Shown: in pieces, positions 12,501-23,587 of the stretch
How positions within the stretch are numbered: the stretch's first letter is position 1
Layout: each line of letters opens with the position of its first letter
Origin: Litoditis marina
Lineage: Eukaryota > Nematoda > Chromadorea > Rhabditida > Rhabditidae
Assembly (NCBI GenBank): GCA_964036275.1
Contig: OZ038433.1
Location: forward strand, 9,093,048-9,157,047
Direction: 5' to 3'
Length of the DNA stretch: 64,000 nt
Notes under the pieces: model-generated
Seen by the model: the letters and a program-made list of their open reading frames with translations, nothing else
Databases searched by the model: none
Told to the model about the DNA's origin: nothing
Made by a program: the position numbers and the translations under genes

Positions 12501-12898
12501 AGGAATTCAGGTATCGGAAAACTTTATTTCTCGTAAAATTTCGGAGAAAAACTTTTTTGCGAGGAATCCAAACTATGTGGAGTTGTCTAGATCCTTTTAT
12601 TTCAACAAGAACTTCATTAGGAGAGCGGGAACGAGAAACAAATAGTGTTCTAGTGCCATATTGGTGGTCACAGTAAACACGAGTTTTCAGAATATTTTGA
12701 GATCAGCACACATTTCGAATGCAAATCTCAGTTCAAATGTTTTTCTCCAACTAAAATGTACTTCTAAAAAAACTGTGTTTATGTATAAAATTCCAGGACG
12801 TCATCTCTTCTGCTCCCCAGCTGACTATTCCACTCAGCGTCATTTTCTGTAGTCAGGAGGTCAGTTTTTCGATCAAACTCTTCAAAATGATTAACTAA
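6585..12898 (+). CDS. Nematode chemoreceptor-like 7TM GPCR (8 exons)
   Basis: A predicted seven-transmembrane receptor of about 313 residues at the plasma membrane, probably sensing an external chemical. Exons: 6585-6621, 7588-7736, 8292-8420, 8884-8993, 10999-11146, 11393-11581, 12433-12510, 12797-12898; phase is continuous throughout. Hydrophobic segments fall near residues 36-52, 64-84, 110-124, 146-166, 197-217, 245-264 and 284-298. An LGVNRLVVF stretch follows TM3, where nematode receptors usually carry a DRY-like or NRF-like motif, and a basic third intracellular loop precedes TM6. The start ATG is followed after 12 codons by a clean GTGAGT donor. The 3' end is less sure: I read exon 8 through GAGGTCAG to a stop at 12896-12898, but splicing at GTCAGT to an exon near 14303 is possible. 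I cannot place it in a named sr family. Its introns hold several MITEs and a 1.15-kb foldback. Confidence 0.75.
7450..7573. repeat. TTAA-flanked MITE, copy 1
   Basis: It starts TTAAAGAAGGACGATTATGT and ends with the complementary CATAATCGTCCTTCCTTAA. The centre is a second inverted pair around TCCTTTAAACTGCAATTGAA. Another copy is at 14115-14239. TTAA at both borders fits a TTAA-targeting (piggyBac-like) transposon. It ends 14 bp before exon 2 of the 7TM gene. Confidence 0.8.
8790..8870. repeat. GA-rich low-complexity tract
   Basis: A purine run of GAGA and GAAA words in intron 3 of the 7TM gene, on the side adjacent to exon 4 (8884). No structure beyond the simple repeat. Confidence 0.7.
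9008..9160. repeat. GC-rich foldback repeat (ACATCCCGG family)
   Basis: Left part carries CACCCAGCGTCTCTCTAG and right part the inverse AGGAGACGCAGATTGG, followed by GGGGATGTTCCTGAATACGG. This is the same layout as at 3755-3930 and 43935-44110. It lies in intron 4 of the 7TM gene. Confidence 0.55.
9672..10820. mobile_element. 1.15-kb foldback/TIR element
   Basis: Outer ends are inverted repeats starting TATAAGACGCTTCAATCTAA (left) and their complement (right). Inside, repeated TCTGACACAA units are mirrored on both sides. The core, about 10040-10420, is a long near-perfect palindrome with arms containing GGTACGTTCATATCGCTGGT and GGCGACTGTTTCTCTGGCGT. No transposase frame is present. It fills most of intron 4 of the 7TM gene. 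The end sequence resembles that of the element at 56779-57949. Confidence 0.8.
11744..11815 (+). pseudogene. Partial duplicate of 7TM exon 6
   Basis: About 70 bp of intron 6 repeat the last third of exon 6 (11513-11590): the phrase CTGCAACAGGGGACCATCAT is intact and the donor GTTCGTTT is also copied. Six bases are missing relative to the exon. The frame is open and would encode ALLTERFTLQQGTIILIIYL. It lacks the TM5 part, so I treat it as an exon fragment, though a TTTACAG acceptor precedes it at about 11726. Confidence 0.7.
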
Positions 12899-13218
12899 CG
12901 ATTGTTCGCGTGATTTTGTACTTTATTAATATACCTGGTTCAAATTAGGATGAGATTGCTGTGTTGTTTTGCATTACAATTCCAAATTATGGTCTCCTTG
13001 TAAGGTTTCCCTGTTATTCAAAATCAAATAGCTTTTCGCACGTTCACAGGGAGTGGGTAGAACGATTAATCTGGGAATTTCATCTCCTTTCTAGTTCTAG
13101 TTACTTTGACTAGGGCATAGTTAGTTGAAACTGGCCATGGTAGTTCGGCTTAGTAGCTTTTTCGACGAGGTTGTTGAACACTTGGCACCAAAAACTACAA
13201 AAAATTATAATATTACAC

Positions 13219-13609
13219 TAGGGCGATTCGATTCGATTTCGATTTTGCGTAGTTCGAAAAAAAAACCCGATTATTTCGAGTTTCGACCTCCGTTATTTAA
13301 TAGAAATCGCACTCCATGGGCTAGATAAATTATGTGGATGCGCTATACTCATATCAGAACTATCGTATGATGCTTTCTAATCGAAATCTGACCATTTTTC
13401 AAGACCAGAATCGAAACTCGAAAATAATCGACATTTCGATTCTGAAAAATTTCGAATTTTTCGATTTTCGATTTTGAACAAATTTGTCCAATCTCTGTTT
13501 TTCGAGTTTCGACTTTTTCGATTATTTCGATTTTCGATCTCAAGATCGAAAATCGAAATTCGACTTTTTTCGACTTTAATCGATTTCGATTTCGATCTTA
13601 ACAAACCTA
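13219..13609. mobile_element. hAT-like nonautonomous element, copy 1
   Basis: It begins TAGGGCGATTCGATTCGAT and ends AACAAACCTA, the same end type as the copies at 38224-38556 and 54945-55068. The interior is a degenerate minisatellite of TCGAAA/TTTCGA words in both orientations. The 8-bp flanks (TATTACAC and GTTGTTAG) do not match, so this copy is older, or its borders are misplaced. Confidence 0.55.
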
Positions 13610-13763
13610 GTTGTTAGTGGCAGTGAAAATTGCCCGGAAATCGTGCCTCTCGTTCCAAACTTGTATGCTCGTTGGAACACAGCTGTTTAGACATTTCATC
13701 GCTTACTTTAAACGGTTACAGATAAGTCAAAGACAGAGGAATTCAAATAGTTGGTCATCTTCA

Positions 13764-13764
13764 C

Positions 13765-13795
<31 letters not shown>
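13764..13795. repeat. (AAT)n microsatellite
   Basis: About ten AAT units in a row. Confidence 0.9.
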
Positions 13796-14114
13796 TTAAT
13801 TGAAGTAGTACTTATTCAAACAGTGTAAACTGTTTAGATGCGTCAGTGCTGTAAGACAGTGCTGAGTACCCTCTCCCCGATACAGTCTGGTACAAAGTCG
13901 TCTGGTCTCGATTCGCCGCGAAATGGAAGCAAAACCGTCACTCTACTCGGAAATCAGGGAGCCATGATTGTTAAGATTGAAAAGTAGTTGAATGTACCTC
14001 CTCAGTGGTACGACCTAATCTACAGTTCACATGTTTCAAGTTGCGAAATTTTCAAAATGTTCGTCAAAACTCCGTCTTCTCTCGTGTCGTGTAAATTTGT
14101 GTGAAAATTTTCAG

Positions 14115-14239
14115 TTTAAAGTAGGACGATTATGTGCTCCAATCTCGGCGCGTCAGTCCTTTAAACTGCAATTGAACAATGTATTGCAGTTTAAAGGACT
14201 GAAGCGTTGAGATTGGAGCACATAATCGTATTCTTTAAG
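14115..14239. repeat. TTAA-flanked MITE, copy 2
   Basis: The left end TTTAAAGTAGGACGATTATG and right end CATAATCGTATTCTTTAA are inverted repeats. The centre repeats TCCTTTAAACTGCAATTGAA as in the copy at 7450-7573. The GPCR intron copy and this one are about 80 percent alike by eye. Confidence 0.8.
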
Positions 14240-14889
14240 TTCTGTTCAAAGTTTGTCTGAAACAAAAGTTGAGTTTATGTTCAGTTTTTCACAAAATCGC
14301 AGAAGTTCAAAATTACGTGAACGAAACGTGTACAATATATGTGTTATAGAAAAAATACAAAGCAATACAACATAATATCATTTATTTCTGTAAGCTTTTT
14401 ATTCTGACCTTTTACGTCGGGTTCATACATTCCAATTGTTGTGCCACATATTGTTAAAGGTTATGTCTGGTGAATAGATTGTAATTGTGTGGTATGTCAA
14501 TTTTAGAAATTGTAGTGCTTAGATGAATTCATTTTCATTCATACCACTATTTTGATCTCGTGTTTGATATGTGATGTGTTCGTTAGTAGATACTTGTAAA
14601 TATAATATATATTTGTAATAAACATGTTTGTTGACCTACAATCTATTGTATGTTGATTCGTCCCATCAAATTGAGCGGCTTCACGAATGAAAACATGAAA
14701 AAACAGTCGTAGGAAGTTAGTCAAAGTTAAAGTTACCCCTGTTCTTCAAAGTTCCTTACGGAACTTGCAAGGGACAGTCTCAGAGGGAAACTCTGTAAGG
14801 TAGACCGAATTTGGCCTACCATCCCCATCCAGCCACGGAGCACCAGGGGAGGTTTCAACTTTCGTAGTCATTCAACTACCAATTTATCG

Positions 14890-14995
14890 CCTACGGAGGG
14901 ATGAATTACCTTGGTTGGGCAGTGGTGGGGATCGAGCGTGTGACCCTTCGAGTGGTGGTGGCGCCTTAGCCACTACACCATTCCACCACAAAAAC
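14890..14995 (-). repeat. tRNA-like pol III relic
   Basis: On the minus strand it has an A box TGGTGTAGTGG followed by a damaged B box (ACGCTCGATCC). Spacing is tRNA-like. The stems do not pair, so I call it a SINE-type remnant. Confidence 0.5.
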
Positions 14996-15037
14996 AGTAC
15001 TGAACGATTACTTCGAAATAAGATATACTATTTTCTA

Positions 15038-15604
15038 TTTAAAGGCAGATATCCACGCCAGCATTCAAATTGAATATATAGTGAATCGCCTATAAATGAC
15101 TCATTTTCATCAGTTTCGAATACGTATAGTAGGAAGGAAAAGAATATCCCAAGTTTTACAGTAAGTTTGTTAGCGAATGTTCGAATTTCTCAACCTGCAG
15201 GTCCGCGGTAGTACCGCGCAGTCCCGCGGACGTGTTACCTGTTAGGCCGCGGTTGTATATTCAACCGTTTTAAATAAATAATACTCAAATTATTTCTTTG
15301 TCTGTAATTATTTTCTCTGTTTCTATTCAAAATTTCAAACATCATCATAAACTTGAAATAAACACAAATACAATGATTAGGACACCCCTCAAGTTCGCCA
15401 CCTCTAATTGCGTTACGGTAGGTGCGCATATACGCAGAGGTACCGCCCGATTTCCGATGAAACCCGATGAAGTTCAAAAATAAATTTCATCAAGTAAATT
15501 TTAATGTTCCCTTTTTTCACTCATTATCTGGTAGTAACTACCCAAGTAGAATTGGAAAGGGACCTAATCTCAATTTCGATGCTGGCGTGGATCTCTGCCT
15601 TTAA
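15038..15604. mobile_element. 567-bp TTAA-bordered TIR element
   Basis: The left end TTTAAAGGCAGATATCCACG and the complementary right end GGATCTCTGCCTTTAAA are inverted, continuing through CCAGCATTCAAATTGA. Near 15201-15231 it contains a GC-rich stem-loop with perfect arms GTCCGCGG and CCGCGGAC in an AT-rich context. No coding frame. Confidence 0.75.
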
Positions 15605-15849
15605 AAAACTAAACGGACGAATAAATTTCATTTCCGACAGACATTACAATAGGAAATAGAATAATTTGAGTACAAGCAATGTTCATCTTCAAGGTCGCAA
15701 AGACATCGAATCGCGTAGAAATCCAATATAAGAACCACATCTCTGAAATAGTCGCAATGTAAGGGTGTTGTGACGCAAAATATTGGTTTGTATGGTTTTT
15801 TAGTTAGGAGTTAGGATTATCGGACCCGAAATTCAAGAGTAAAACTTCA

Positions 15850-16218
15850 ATGTCCCCGCAAATCCCAGCCTATCAAATCAGAACGCGTTCATTGAAAAAT
15901 CACCTTTTTGTAACAGTTGATTATGTGGGAATAATTGGAAACGAATGTGCTAGCTGTTTAGCAACAAAAGGCGAGCGGGGTGGAAGTACCACAGGACTAA
16001 TTTCAGCAAAAACGAAAAAAATGGGGGGGGGGGTAAAAGTAAAATGTTCCCATTCTCTCGATCCACCTTTAATTGAGTGCCGGAATCAGCGTCAAAACAC
16101 CGAAAATATGGAGAAGGACCACCAAAAGCAGAAAAAAAGACACAGACACCAGTCCGATGGCCATTCCAATCATATTGGCGGCTTGGCGCTAGAAAGTGTA
16201 CAATTAAAACAGAAGTAA
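15850..16218 (+). pseudogene. Decayed RNase H-like retrotransposon fragment
   Basis: A 122-codon frame contains FVTVDYVGIIGNECASCLAT. This resembles the C-terminal RNase H signature of non-LTR retrotransposons (typically HVGIxGNExADxLAK), with the active-site region partly kept and the usual His replaced. A G8 tract at about 16022 precedes an unrelated basic tail. No reverse transcriptase domain lies next to it. I infer a 5'- and 3'-truncated relic; the similarity is short. Confidence 0.4.
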
Positions 16219-17282
16219 TATATTATGATTTGGATTAGTATTAATGTTAGATGTAGTAGAAATTATTCAAAATATTATTCTCAGTTCAGTCTGATAGTTT
16301 GTAGGTTGTGAAAGGTTAAACGGGTGAACAAATAGTTCAATAAGGTGACATTCACACTAGAAGGTGAAGGAATGTTTCTGTACAAGAAAAGTAAGGCTCA
16401 CATTCTACTGAACAAAAAAGTGCTCACTGACGTTAAATAGTTTGCGTCAAGAAACATAGTTTTCCCATTTTTCTATTCTACATAAGATTCCCTAATGTCT
16501 TACTCGATCTTTGATTCTCTTTTTTCTCTCATTTTCTCTTTTCTTTTTGCTTTTCTTCTTCTTTTTCTTTTTCTTCTTCGCCTTTCCATCATCTCTATCA
16601 AGGTTTTCGCTCCTGTTTGCTGAAAACAAGAACAATGAAAACCATCAATTGATTCTTTTGTGGAAATACGCGACTTAGCAATCTTCATTCTGTTCTTCTT
16701 CATCTTCAAGTTGTTTGAAAAATTGAACTTTCCATGGCTCACTCATAAAACAACACACAATCAAGTTCTTTCAAGCAAACCTGATTTGAATTGTTTTATC
16801 GATGAACCTAAATTGGTCTGTACTACTGAAGCGTTTAGAAATAACTATGATGGCTACTGACTTGGAAGTTGTGAAACCAACCTTTTTTGTGTTCACTGTC
16901 ATTCGATTCCTCACCTCTCGGCTTCGAAATTAGGCTACTGAAAATGTATGAAAAAATGAAAAAAACTTGTATAAGAAGAAATTGAAAGGCAATAGCTTTC
17001 CAAAATTACGATCACTTTTAAAACCAAAAGAGGACAGTCATCTCATTGAATAGTGAATGACTGTCTGCACTACTTTTTGTATAGGTCTAGCATTTGCAAA
17101 CAATACAGTGAATTGAAAGATATCTTTGCTGACTGATTACTGGAATCTACTTTAATATTTTGTGCAGTTTCAAGTAGCCTTCGAGCCACCGTACAACTTG
17201 TTTCAATGATAATATAATTATAATGATATTACTCATGATAATGGCGAACCAATGATTACAGAAAATGGTATATCCGTATAAC

Positions 17283-17456
17283 TCGCTTTGACTGGGTGGG
17301 CTTTGTATCAGAAGGAAACTCGGGCGACTCCGGTGGTGGTGGTGGGGGCGGTGCTGGAGGTGGTGGCGGCGATGGAAGGGGCGGGTCCGAGGGCGGCAGA
17401 TCAGTTGGCATCGGACCCAACTCTTCGTAGTCTGCATCGCCCATCTCTCAGATTAT
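17283..17456 (-). CDS. Possible first coding exon, proline-rich protein
   Basis: On the minus strand a TTTCAG acceptor at 17457-17459 is followed 12 nt later by an ATG (17444-17442). The frame begins MGDADYEELGPMPTDLPPSD, continues into a run of PPPPP blocks, and ends at a possible donor (GTTATA) at 17282. Codon use (CCG/CCC/CCA for Pro) is more GC-rich than the surroundings, as in real exons of this window. The next exon is not resolved: a Lys/Arg-rich frame on the same strand at about 16500-16620 after a TTTTCAG acceptor is a candidate. Function unknown; polyproline tracts often bind SH3, WW or EVH1 domains. Confidence 0.4.
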
Positions 17457-19110
17457 CTGAAATTTCAAATGAAACGGCATTCATATCTGAACTGGTGAAC
17501 ACTCAATGTGTTTATTATAAATCAAGATCATTATATTATAACTTGAGTCACTATATTATTGCCAGCACATACATGCATAAACGCTGAAGACTAAATGTTT
17601 CTAACTAAGGTGACACACCAGCTTTGGGCCCAGACATAAACAAACGTAGATTTGCAGATACTTGTCTAAGAGTGTGGTAGGTGGTAGCCTATCAGAAATA
17701 TTCAAAAAAAAAATCTAAATTTTAGCATGTGTTTTCTCTAACTTTATAAAATCATCTGAGAAATGGAACGAAGCGAAGTATATACACAAACACGGATTTG
17801 GCATAGAGATAGGTTTGAGTTAATACTCTGCCCTATAATTATGAAAAAGTAGAAGATGGAAAACTGACAAACAGACCGATTGAGATGAAAGTTGGACTGA
17901 TACTGAAAACAGCTCATTCAGTGGTGAATTCCTTTCATTTGAACATGAAAGCTCCGTTGTGTACTTTGAAAAGGTCTGTTTTCCACGTGTAATTTTACCC
18001 AGCTGAAAAACTTCTCCAGACCAAACACGAACTTTTGGAAATCTCCCAATCCTGACAGGTAAGAAATCAACCTGTTTCTTACAGGAAAGACGATAGAACA
18101 TGAATGATTTACGAAAAATGTAAAAAAAGAAGAAGAAGCGGTCATTAGCAGATTGCAACATCCGATACTCATTCTTCCCTCCAGAACGTAATTTTGAACG
18201 CGACTGAACTCAGCACCTGAGAAATGTGTACTCCAGTTTAATCTGCTATGAATCACGAACTAATTGTGTGAAGAAGCATTATCAAGGACAGAATTTTTTA
18301 CTTCATTTTCAGAGTCTCCTTTCACGTAGCATTTTGTTTGACTAGTAATAGAAAATGAACCTCAAAAACGCTGTTGGAATTTAGGCACCGCTCGGCTTGC
18401 CCAAATGTTTACTAGACTTTGTAGTCACTATCATAATTTGATTAGAGTTGAATAAAGAAAATTCAATTCTCATTGCTCTCGAGAATTGAGAGTTTATAAA
18501 TTTTAAACCAATCAAATATTGGAGAAGTGCCAAAACACACAACTCCAAAAAACGGTTATTCAAAATTGATCAAAATCGATAGTTTGTAGCATCACTGAAG
18601 GTGTTTATCGCAAATCTCAACCGGTTTCGTTGATTGTTAACGAAAATTTTAACAGGAAGTTCTCCGAGGTAACAGGTTCGTCCACGTCGTTCTTCAAACG
18701 AACTTTTCTGGTGCAGTGCACGCGAAGTTGCACGTGCCATACAAAAGGTAGTTCGGTTCTTGGAATTCATTCGTACCAGTTCATCTCTCACCGCGGTCGT
18801 ATCAGCTAGAAGAAGGGTGAGTTTGTGACTCTTTTCTCCATGTTTGACCTACTTCTAGCCTGAGTTTCATATTAGAATCTGCGTCTCTTCGACTGTTTCG
18901 CAAAATACGCGCATACTATCTCTATCACCGGACTCGCAGTCAAGTTCAACCCACTGTTTCATGCATTTGTAACTGCTTTTTCATTGGAATGTTTACAGAT
19001 CGACAAGTAGAAACTACTATTGCATGTAGGTGGTGGTTTATGTTTTGGGTTTATGTTGTTAGTGGAAAATTTTTCCGACACTACATTTCCAAATATATTT
19101 TTCATTTCAG

Positions 19111-22100
19111 ATGGCGCCGGAACCGAAAAAGTCAAAAACTTCGAACAAAAGAAAGAAGAAGATCTTCGGACACGACATCAGTGTGGAAGAACCGCAGGAG
19201 GACGTTACTCAGCAGAAAAAGGTTATTTTATAGAACATAGAATGACTTCTCAAGCGTACCCGTGTTTACCGGTTCATTGTAGTTCTCTAACTTTACCTCA
19301 TCAGCACCAATCATCTCGCAGAAGGTATAATGTTATGTTTTTGTTGAAGCGAATTCGAGTAATTCCACACTGCGTACAACATCAGTGGCTGCAAGGGAAA
19401 TCAGGCGGTCACTGCAATTTTGATTCGATTCCAGCGCGTTTCCGGCGAAACTCCCGAATTGAGATGTGTTTTGGGTCCAAACTACAACCGACAGTTCACC
19501 ATCTGGGTTGCAGGCGATACGTCATTTACAACTTTTGTAACAATTTTTTAAAGTTAATTATTAGAACTTTTTATTTGTCAATTTCGCAGACAACGACAGT
19601 GCGTCAGCGAAAGAACCCCAGCAGTGCGAAGCCGAGTGCCAGTACCACCTCGGCCTGTCTCGAAGTGAAGAGCGGAAACACAAAGAACGCCGAGATTGAG
19701 AAGGCCATCGACAAGTTTCTCGACCACATGACAGAACTGGGTATTGATTGAATTTTTTCATGAACAATATGTACAATTTAGGTTTAAAAACTCAGATGCA
19801 AAACGTTTTTGAGCTCTATCCGGGTTTGAGGTTGTCGGATGTTGTAATGTGTAGGGCTCGTTGCATGAAATTCACGTGCGTTCATAAAGTTTGTTTGATG
19901 TTAATATCGTTTTCAAGTTTGAGTTGCTTATGATATTGAAAGGTTGGTACTTGCAGGGGTCGAAGGCCTTCGAAATCTGTTCACGAAGGAACTCCTCAAC
20001 TCCTGTCCCCCGGGAAAAGCCACTTCGTTCGAGGCGAATCCAACGAAAAATCGATATGTGGTCAGTTTTTTATTTCTAGATGTGTATGGATTCCACGAAC
20101 CGGATGTCGACACCGGTCTGTCAGTATTTCGGAATCTGTACGTATCCTCGATCTACATAACATCTCTCTTATCTGCCTGCAGTTTTTCAGCAACCCATTT
20201 GTAGCTCTTGTTGCACTAAACTGCCTATTTGATCTGTTTGTTTGCTGTCTTCGTTGGCGAAATCAACACTACGACAAGACTGGTTTCGGAAAGATTTCGC
20301 AAAAATGCATTTCAAACGCAACAAGAAAAACTAGCCGGTTAGAGCAGGCCAATGGAAAAAAATGAAACTCCGCGTTTTCATGTTTTCAACTGAATCTGAA
20401 TTGTGAAAGCTTCAGGCACGTAAACACTCTCTCGCTTTTCCTGATTACTCTCCCGAGTTTTCCCTAGTATCCAAGGTGTTGAACATGTTTTGAATTTCGT
20501 GAAAAGTGGTGTGGAACTTGACTTCTTTGTAAACGTTCATCGTTAACAGTTGAATTTGTATACAGAGTTTACAGGGAACAACATCAAATATGAAGTGGAC
20601 TAATTCAATTCAAAACACCTGTAAATTACGTGCCGCTTTTGTTGTACAAGACTTAACAATAGACTTTGGATTATTTTTCTCTAATTTCAGAGCATTTCAG
20701 ACTAACTTCAACCAGTTCTTGACAATATAGCTAGCGAGTTATCATGGTTAGCTTATCACCGTAAGCATTAAAAATACACAGTACTAAGGAGTAAAAATGA
20801 TAGTAACATTTATTTATAACTCATAGGCTGATTTACTTATTTTGTTTCTTTTCCAGGACGTAGTTTGTCTGGAGGAGTCTCGTGTGAAATTGACTTTGGA
20901 CGTTCCTCCCCTGTCCGATTATATCCACGCCAATTGGGTGAAGTTCGACAAGTATGACCGGAAATTCATCGCCACTCAGGTATAACTTCAGGGCGAACAT
21001 TTTGAAATAGGAGACAAGAAGTTTTCCTTTAATACAAAAACCTGTGAATACCACTTCTGAAAACAACTTTTTTGTTTTTCAAGATTCAAGATTTCAAGAT
21101 TTATTAGATCACTTCAAATCGTTACGAAATGGTTTATCTTTGTCTATCTTAACTGTGTTTAGTTTACTATTTTTTTCTGATTTGAGGGTCCCCTGGAAGA
21201 GACAATCGAAGATTTCTGGCGCATGATTTTCCAAGAACAGTGCCCCACCATCATCAATTTGACAAAGGTAAGAACAGTTTGAGTAAAATGGAAAATGGAA
21301 ACCAATTCCAACTGGAAAGTTTGAACGCAGGGTGAACAGTTAGGTTTTATAATTTAGGGGTTAGCTAGCAAAAATGACCTTAACGTTCTGCAGTTAGTAT
21401 ATATGATTGTAGTTTGCTCGGTAAAGACAAACGTTGGAAATTCGATTCGTGGAATCAAACTTCATCGATCAATATGATCACAGCTTGGATTTCACAAAAT
21501 TCGTCTAGTTAAAACTTGTTCCGCCCTTCACTCAAAACGATTTTGGTTCGAAAAAGAACTGAATATGAATATTCTTTGTGTAAAATAATACTTCTATGCC
21601 ATACTTGCAGTTGAACGAGGACGGAAAGGCTAAATGTTGTCAGTACTGGCCGGAGGGTACCCAGGGAGCGTACAAGACGTATGGAAAAATGTTCGTGAAC
21701 ATCAAAAAAGTGGAGGATGAGAACAAAGTCACAATTTTCACGCTCGAAGTTCTACCAGAAGGATGCTCGAACAGTTTGATCGGTGAGTTTGATGAGAATG
21801 ATATTATTCATTGATCGCATTCATTGTAGTTGACCAATTAGACTCCCTCAGGCATTTTGATCTCCTGAGCGGAGATCTAAACACATCAGAATGTAGTTTC
21901 ACAAAAATTAATGCGATCTGGAGCGGTAAAAATGTTTTAAACCTTTGAGAAGCCGTGAAAGTGTGATTTTCCTGATTATGCATCAAACAATATGTACGTT
22001 TACAGTGAAGATGCTGCACGTGCAGTGCTGGCCGGACCGTGGTGTACCGATGTCGGGAATGATGGTTCTTCGTCTCATTCGAACTATTGCCACAGTGAGA

Positions 22101-23302
22101 ATACAATTGTTTGATAACAATTGAATAATTTATGATATGATTCAATCAAAACTGGTTGCATTCAGTAACACCTTTTAGTTCAAAAACTAGTTGATCAAAT
22201 TAGTAAAAAGTCACTCGAGTTGTGATGACACTCATAACTTTCCCAGTTTCAAAGGTTAAATTTAGGTTTCTGAATGCTTTCAAAAGTCTGTAAGAGTCCA
22301 CTCTGGCAACACTGTCATTTGGCTAGTATAAATATAAACACCGGCGAAAACACAACACTATGTAGTTCATTTCTCATTTTTGTTTATTTTAGGCAGATCC
22401 GTTGGCTTCCGGTCCGGTGGTGATCCATTGTTCTGCCGGTGTCGGTAGGACCGGAACCATGATCATGATCGACGTCCTCCTGCACCGAATCTTCAAACAC
22501 GGAGTCACAATTGACAAGGATGGCGTGAGTGATAATTTGTGCCACAAAATTCATACCAAACGTGTGAATTATAACAAATCCGTACGAGTCTACTACTAGT
22601 TGTGAGGAGTTACTGGTCTCGATACCTCGCTTCACTTTTTTGATAATTTATGAACAGTTTTAAAGTATAAAAGAGTGCATTTATGTTTGTTGTAACCAGA
22701 ACATAGCCAAGTCGGTCACAATGTTTGGATCCGCTCAAAGATTTGGACGAAATTGGTCATTTCAGCTGACTGAGATCTTCAAATGTCTCCGTTCTCAGCG
22801 TGCCTCCTGTATTCAGAAGGAGGGACAGTTTGTGTTCATAGTAGCCTGTGTAATGGACTATCTTGCGGTACGTTTTCAAGTTTATCATAATATTTGTGAA
22901 CAGTTCAGTTTCCATAGGACAGCACCAACATAAGTTATGTGTCCGACGAGCACTTCTAAAATTACATACACAGAGACAGTGTGAGTTTAAAATAGATTTC
23001 GAACAAGTCAAATCCAAGTGAATCTAATCCAAATTCCAGTGTGTTTTCTATTGTTTTTTTTCTAATCTAGTGTCCTGCCTTCGGTTTATTCACTTTTAAA
23101 GGCTAATATGTTGTTGGCCTACAACGTCACACACAAATTTCGCAAATTCACTGGTTATAAAAATTTCAAATTAAGTTTAAATTTAAATTTTAATAATAAA
23201 ATTTTAAATTGATTTCAGGCCCGTTTCCCGATTCCCCAAGTGAAGGACCGTTGCGCGAAGTTCCGCGAAGAATTCAAGGCGTCTGACCTTGCTACTAACT
23301 GA
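19111..23302 (+). CDS. Cytoplasmic protein tyrosine phosphatase (10 exons)
   Basis: A 382-residue non-receptor tyrosine phosphatase that should hydrolyse phosphotyrosine on proteins. Exons: 19111-19221, 19590-19740, 19957-20060, 20857-20979, 21187-21267, 21611-21782, 22006-22094, 22393-22524, 22766-22867, 23219-23302. A Lys-rich N-terminus (about residues 1-60) is followed by the PTP domain. Motifs present: KNRYVD (substrate loop), HANWVKF, WPDRGVP with the general-acid Asp at about 258, the P-loop [10 protein letters not shown] with catalytic Cys at about 290, and a Gln loop (EGQFVF). All key residues are intact. There is no signal peptide or TM. The ATG directly follows TTTCAG, suggesting SL trans-splicing or a 5'UTR intron. 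Exon 5 uses a TTTGAG acceptor. Length and layout fit the expanded nematode PTP family. An AATAAA lies at 23350. Confidence 0.9.
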
Positions 23303-23349
23303 AGCCATTTCTACAACCACTGGAATATCATGTCACGTGTCTATCAATC

Positions 23350-23355
23350 AATAAA
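23350..23355 (+). terminator. Poly(A) signal of the phosphatase gene
   Basis: AATAAA 48 nt after the stop codon at 23302. The torsin gene runs toward it from the other strand, with its own AATAAA (plus-strand TTTATT) at 23537-23542, so the two transcripts converge but do not need to overlap. Confidence 0.7.
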
Positions 23356-23587
23356 CGTGAACACATGCTTGTTATTTTCTTAATATTTTGGTGAAAAGCT
23401 TTCATGTGTATTGCTGTCTCTCACCCAAAAACATATTTTCTGATTGTCTAAATCGTTGTGTTGTTGTGAGTATTTTGGTTCGAAATCGCAGTTTATTTTC
23501 AAGTATTCATCGCAAATCATTCATATATGCTCATAATTTATTATTTCTAAACGACAATATCAAATTGTTCATTTAGTCGTCCATGTT

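Larger units (their letters stand above)
12899..19110. other. Intergenic region with repeats and gene relics
   Basis: No complete gene is supported. Contents, listed separately: a hAT-like element (13219-13609), an AAT microsatellite (13764-13795), a TTAA MITE (14115-14239), a tRNA-like relic (14890-14995), a TTAA-bordered element (15038-15604), an RNase H-like relic (15850-16218) and a possible minus-strand exon (17283-17456). Between 17.5 and 19.1 kb I see nothing identifiable. The 5' exon of the phosphatase transcript, if there is one, should lie there. Confidence 0.5.

Noticed and set aside
13768..13795. CRISPR-like or other regular array
   Set aside because: It is a simple AAT microsatellite; no spaced repeats of CRISPR type occur anywhere in this eukaryotic window.
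17147..17437. His/Arg-rich minus-strand protein
   Set aside because: It is the shifted frame of the proline-rich exon candidate.
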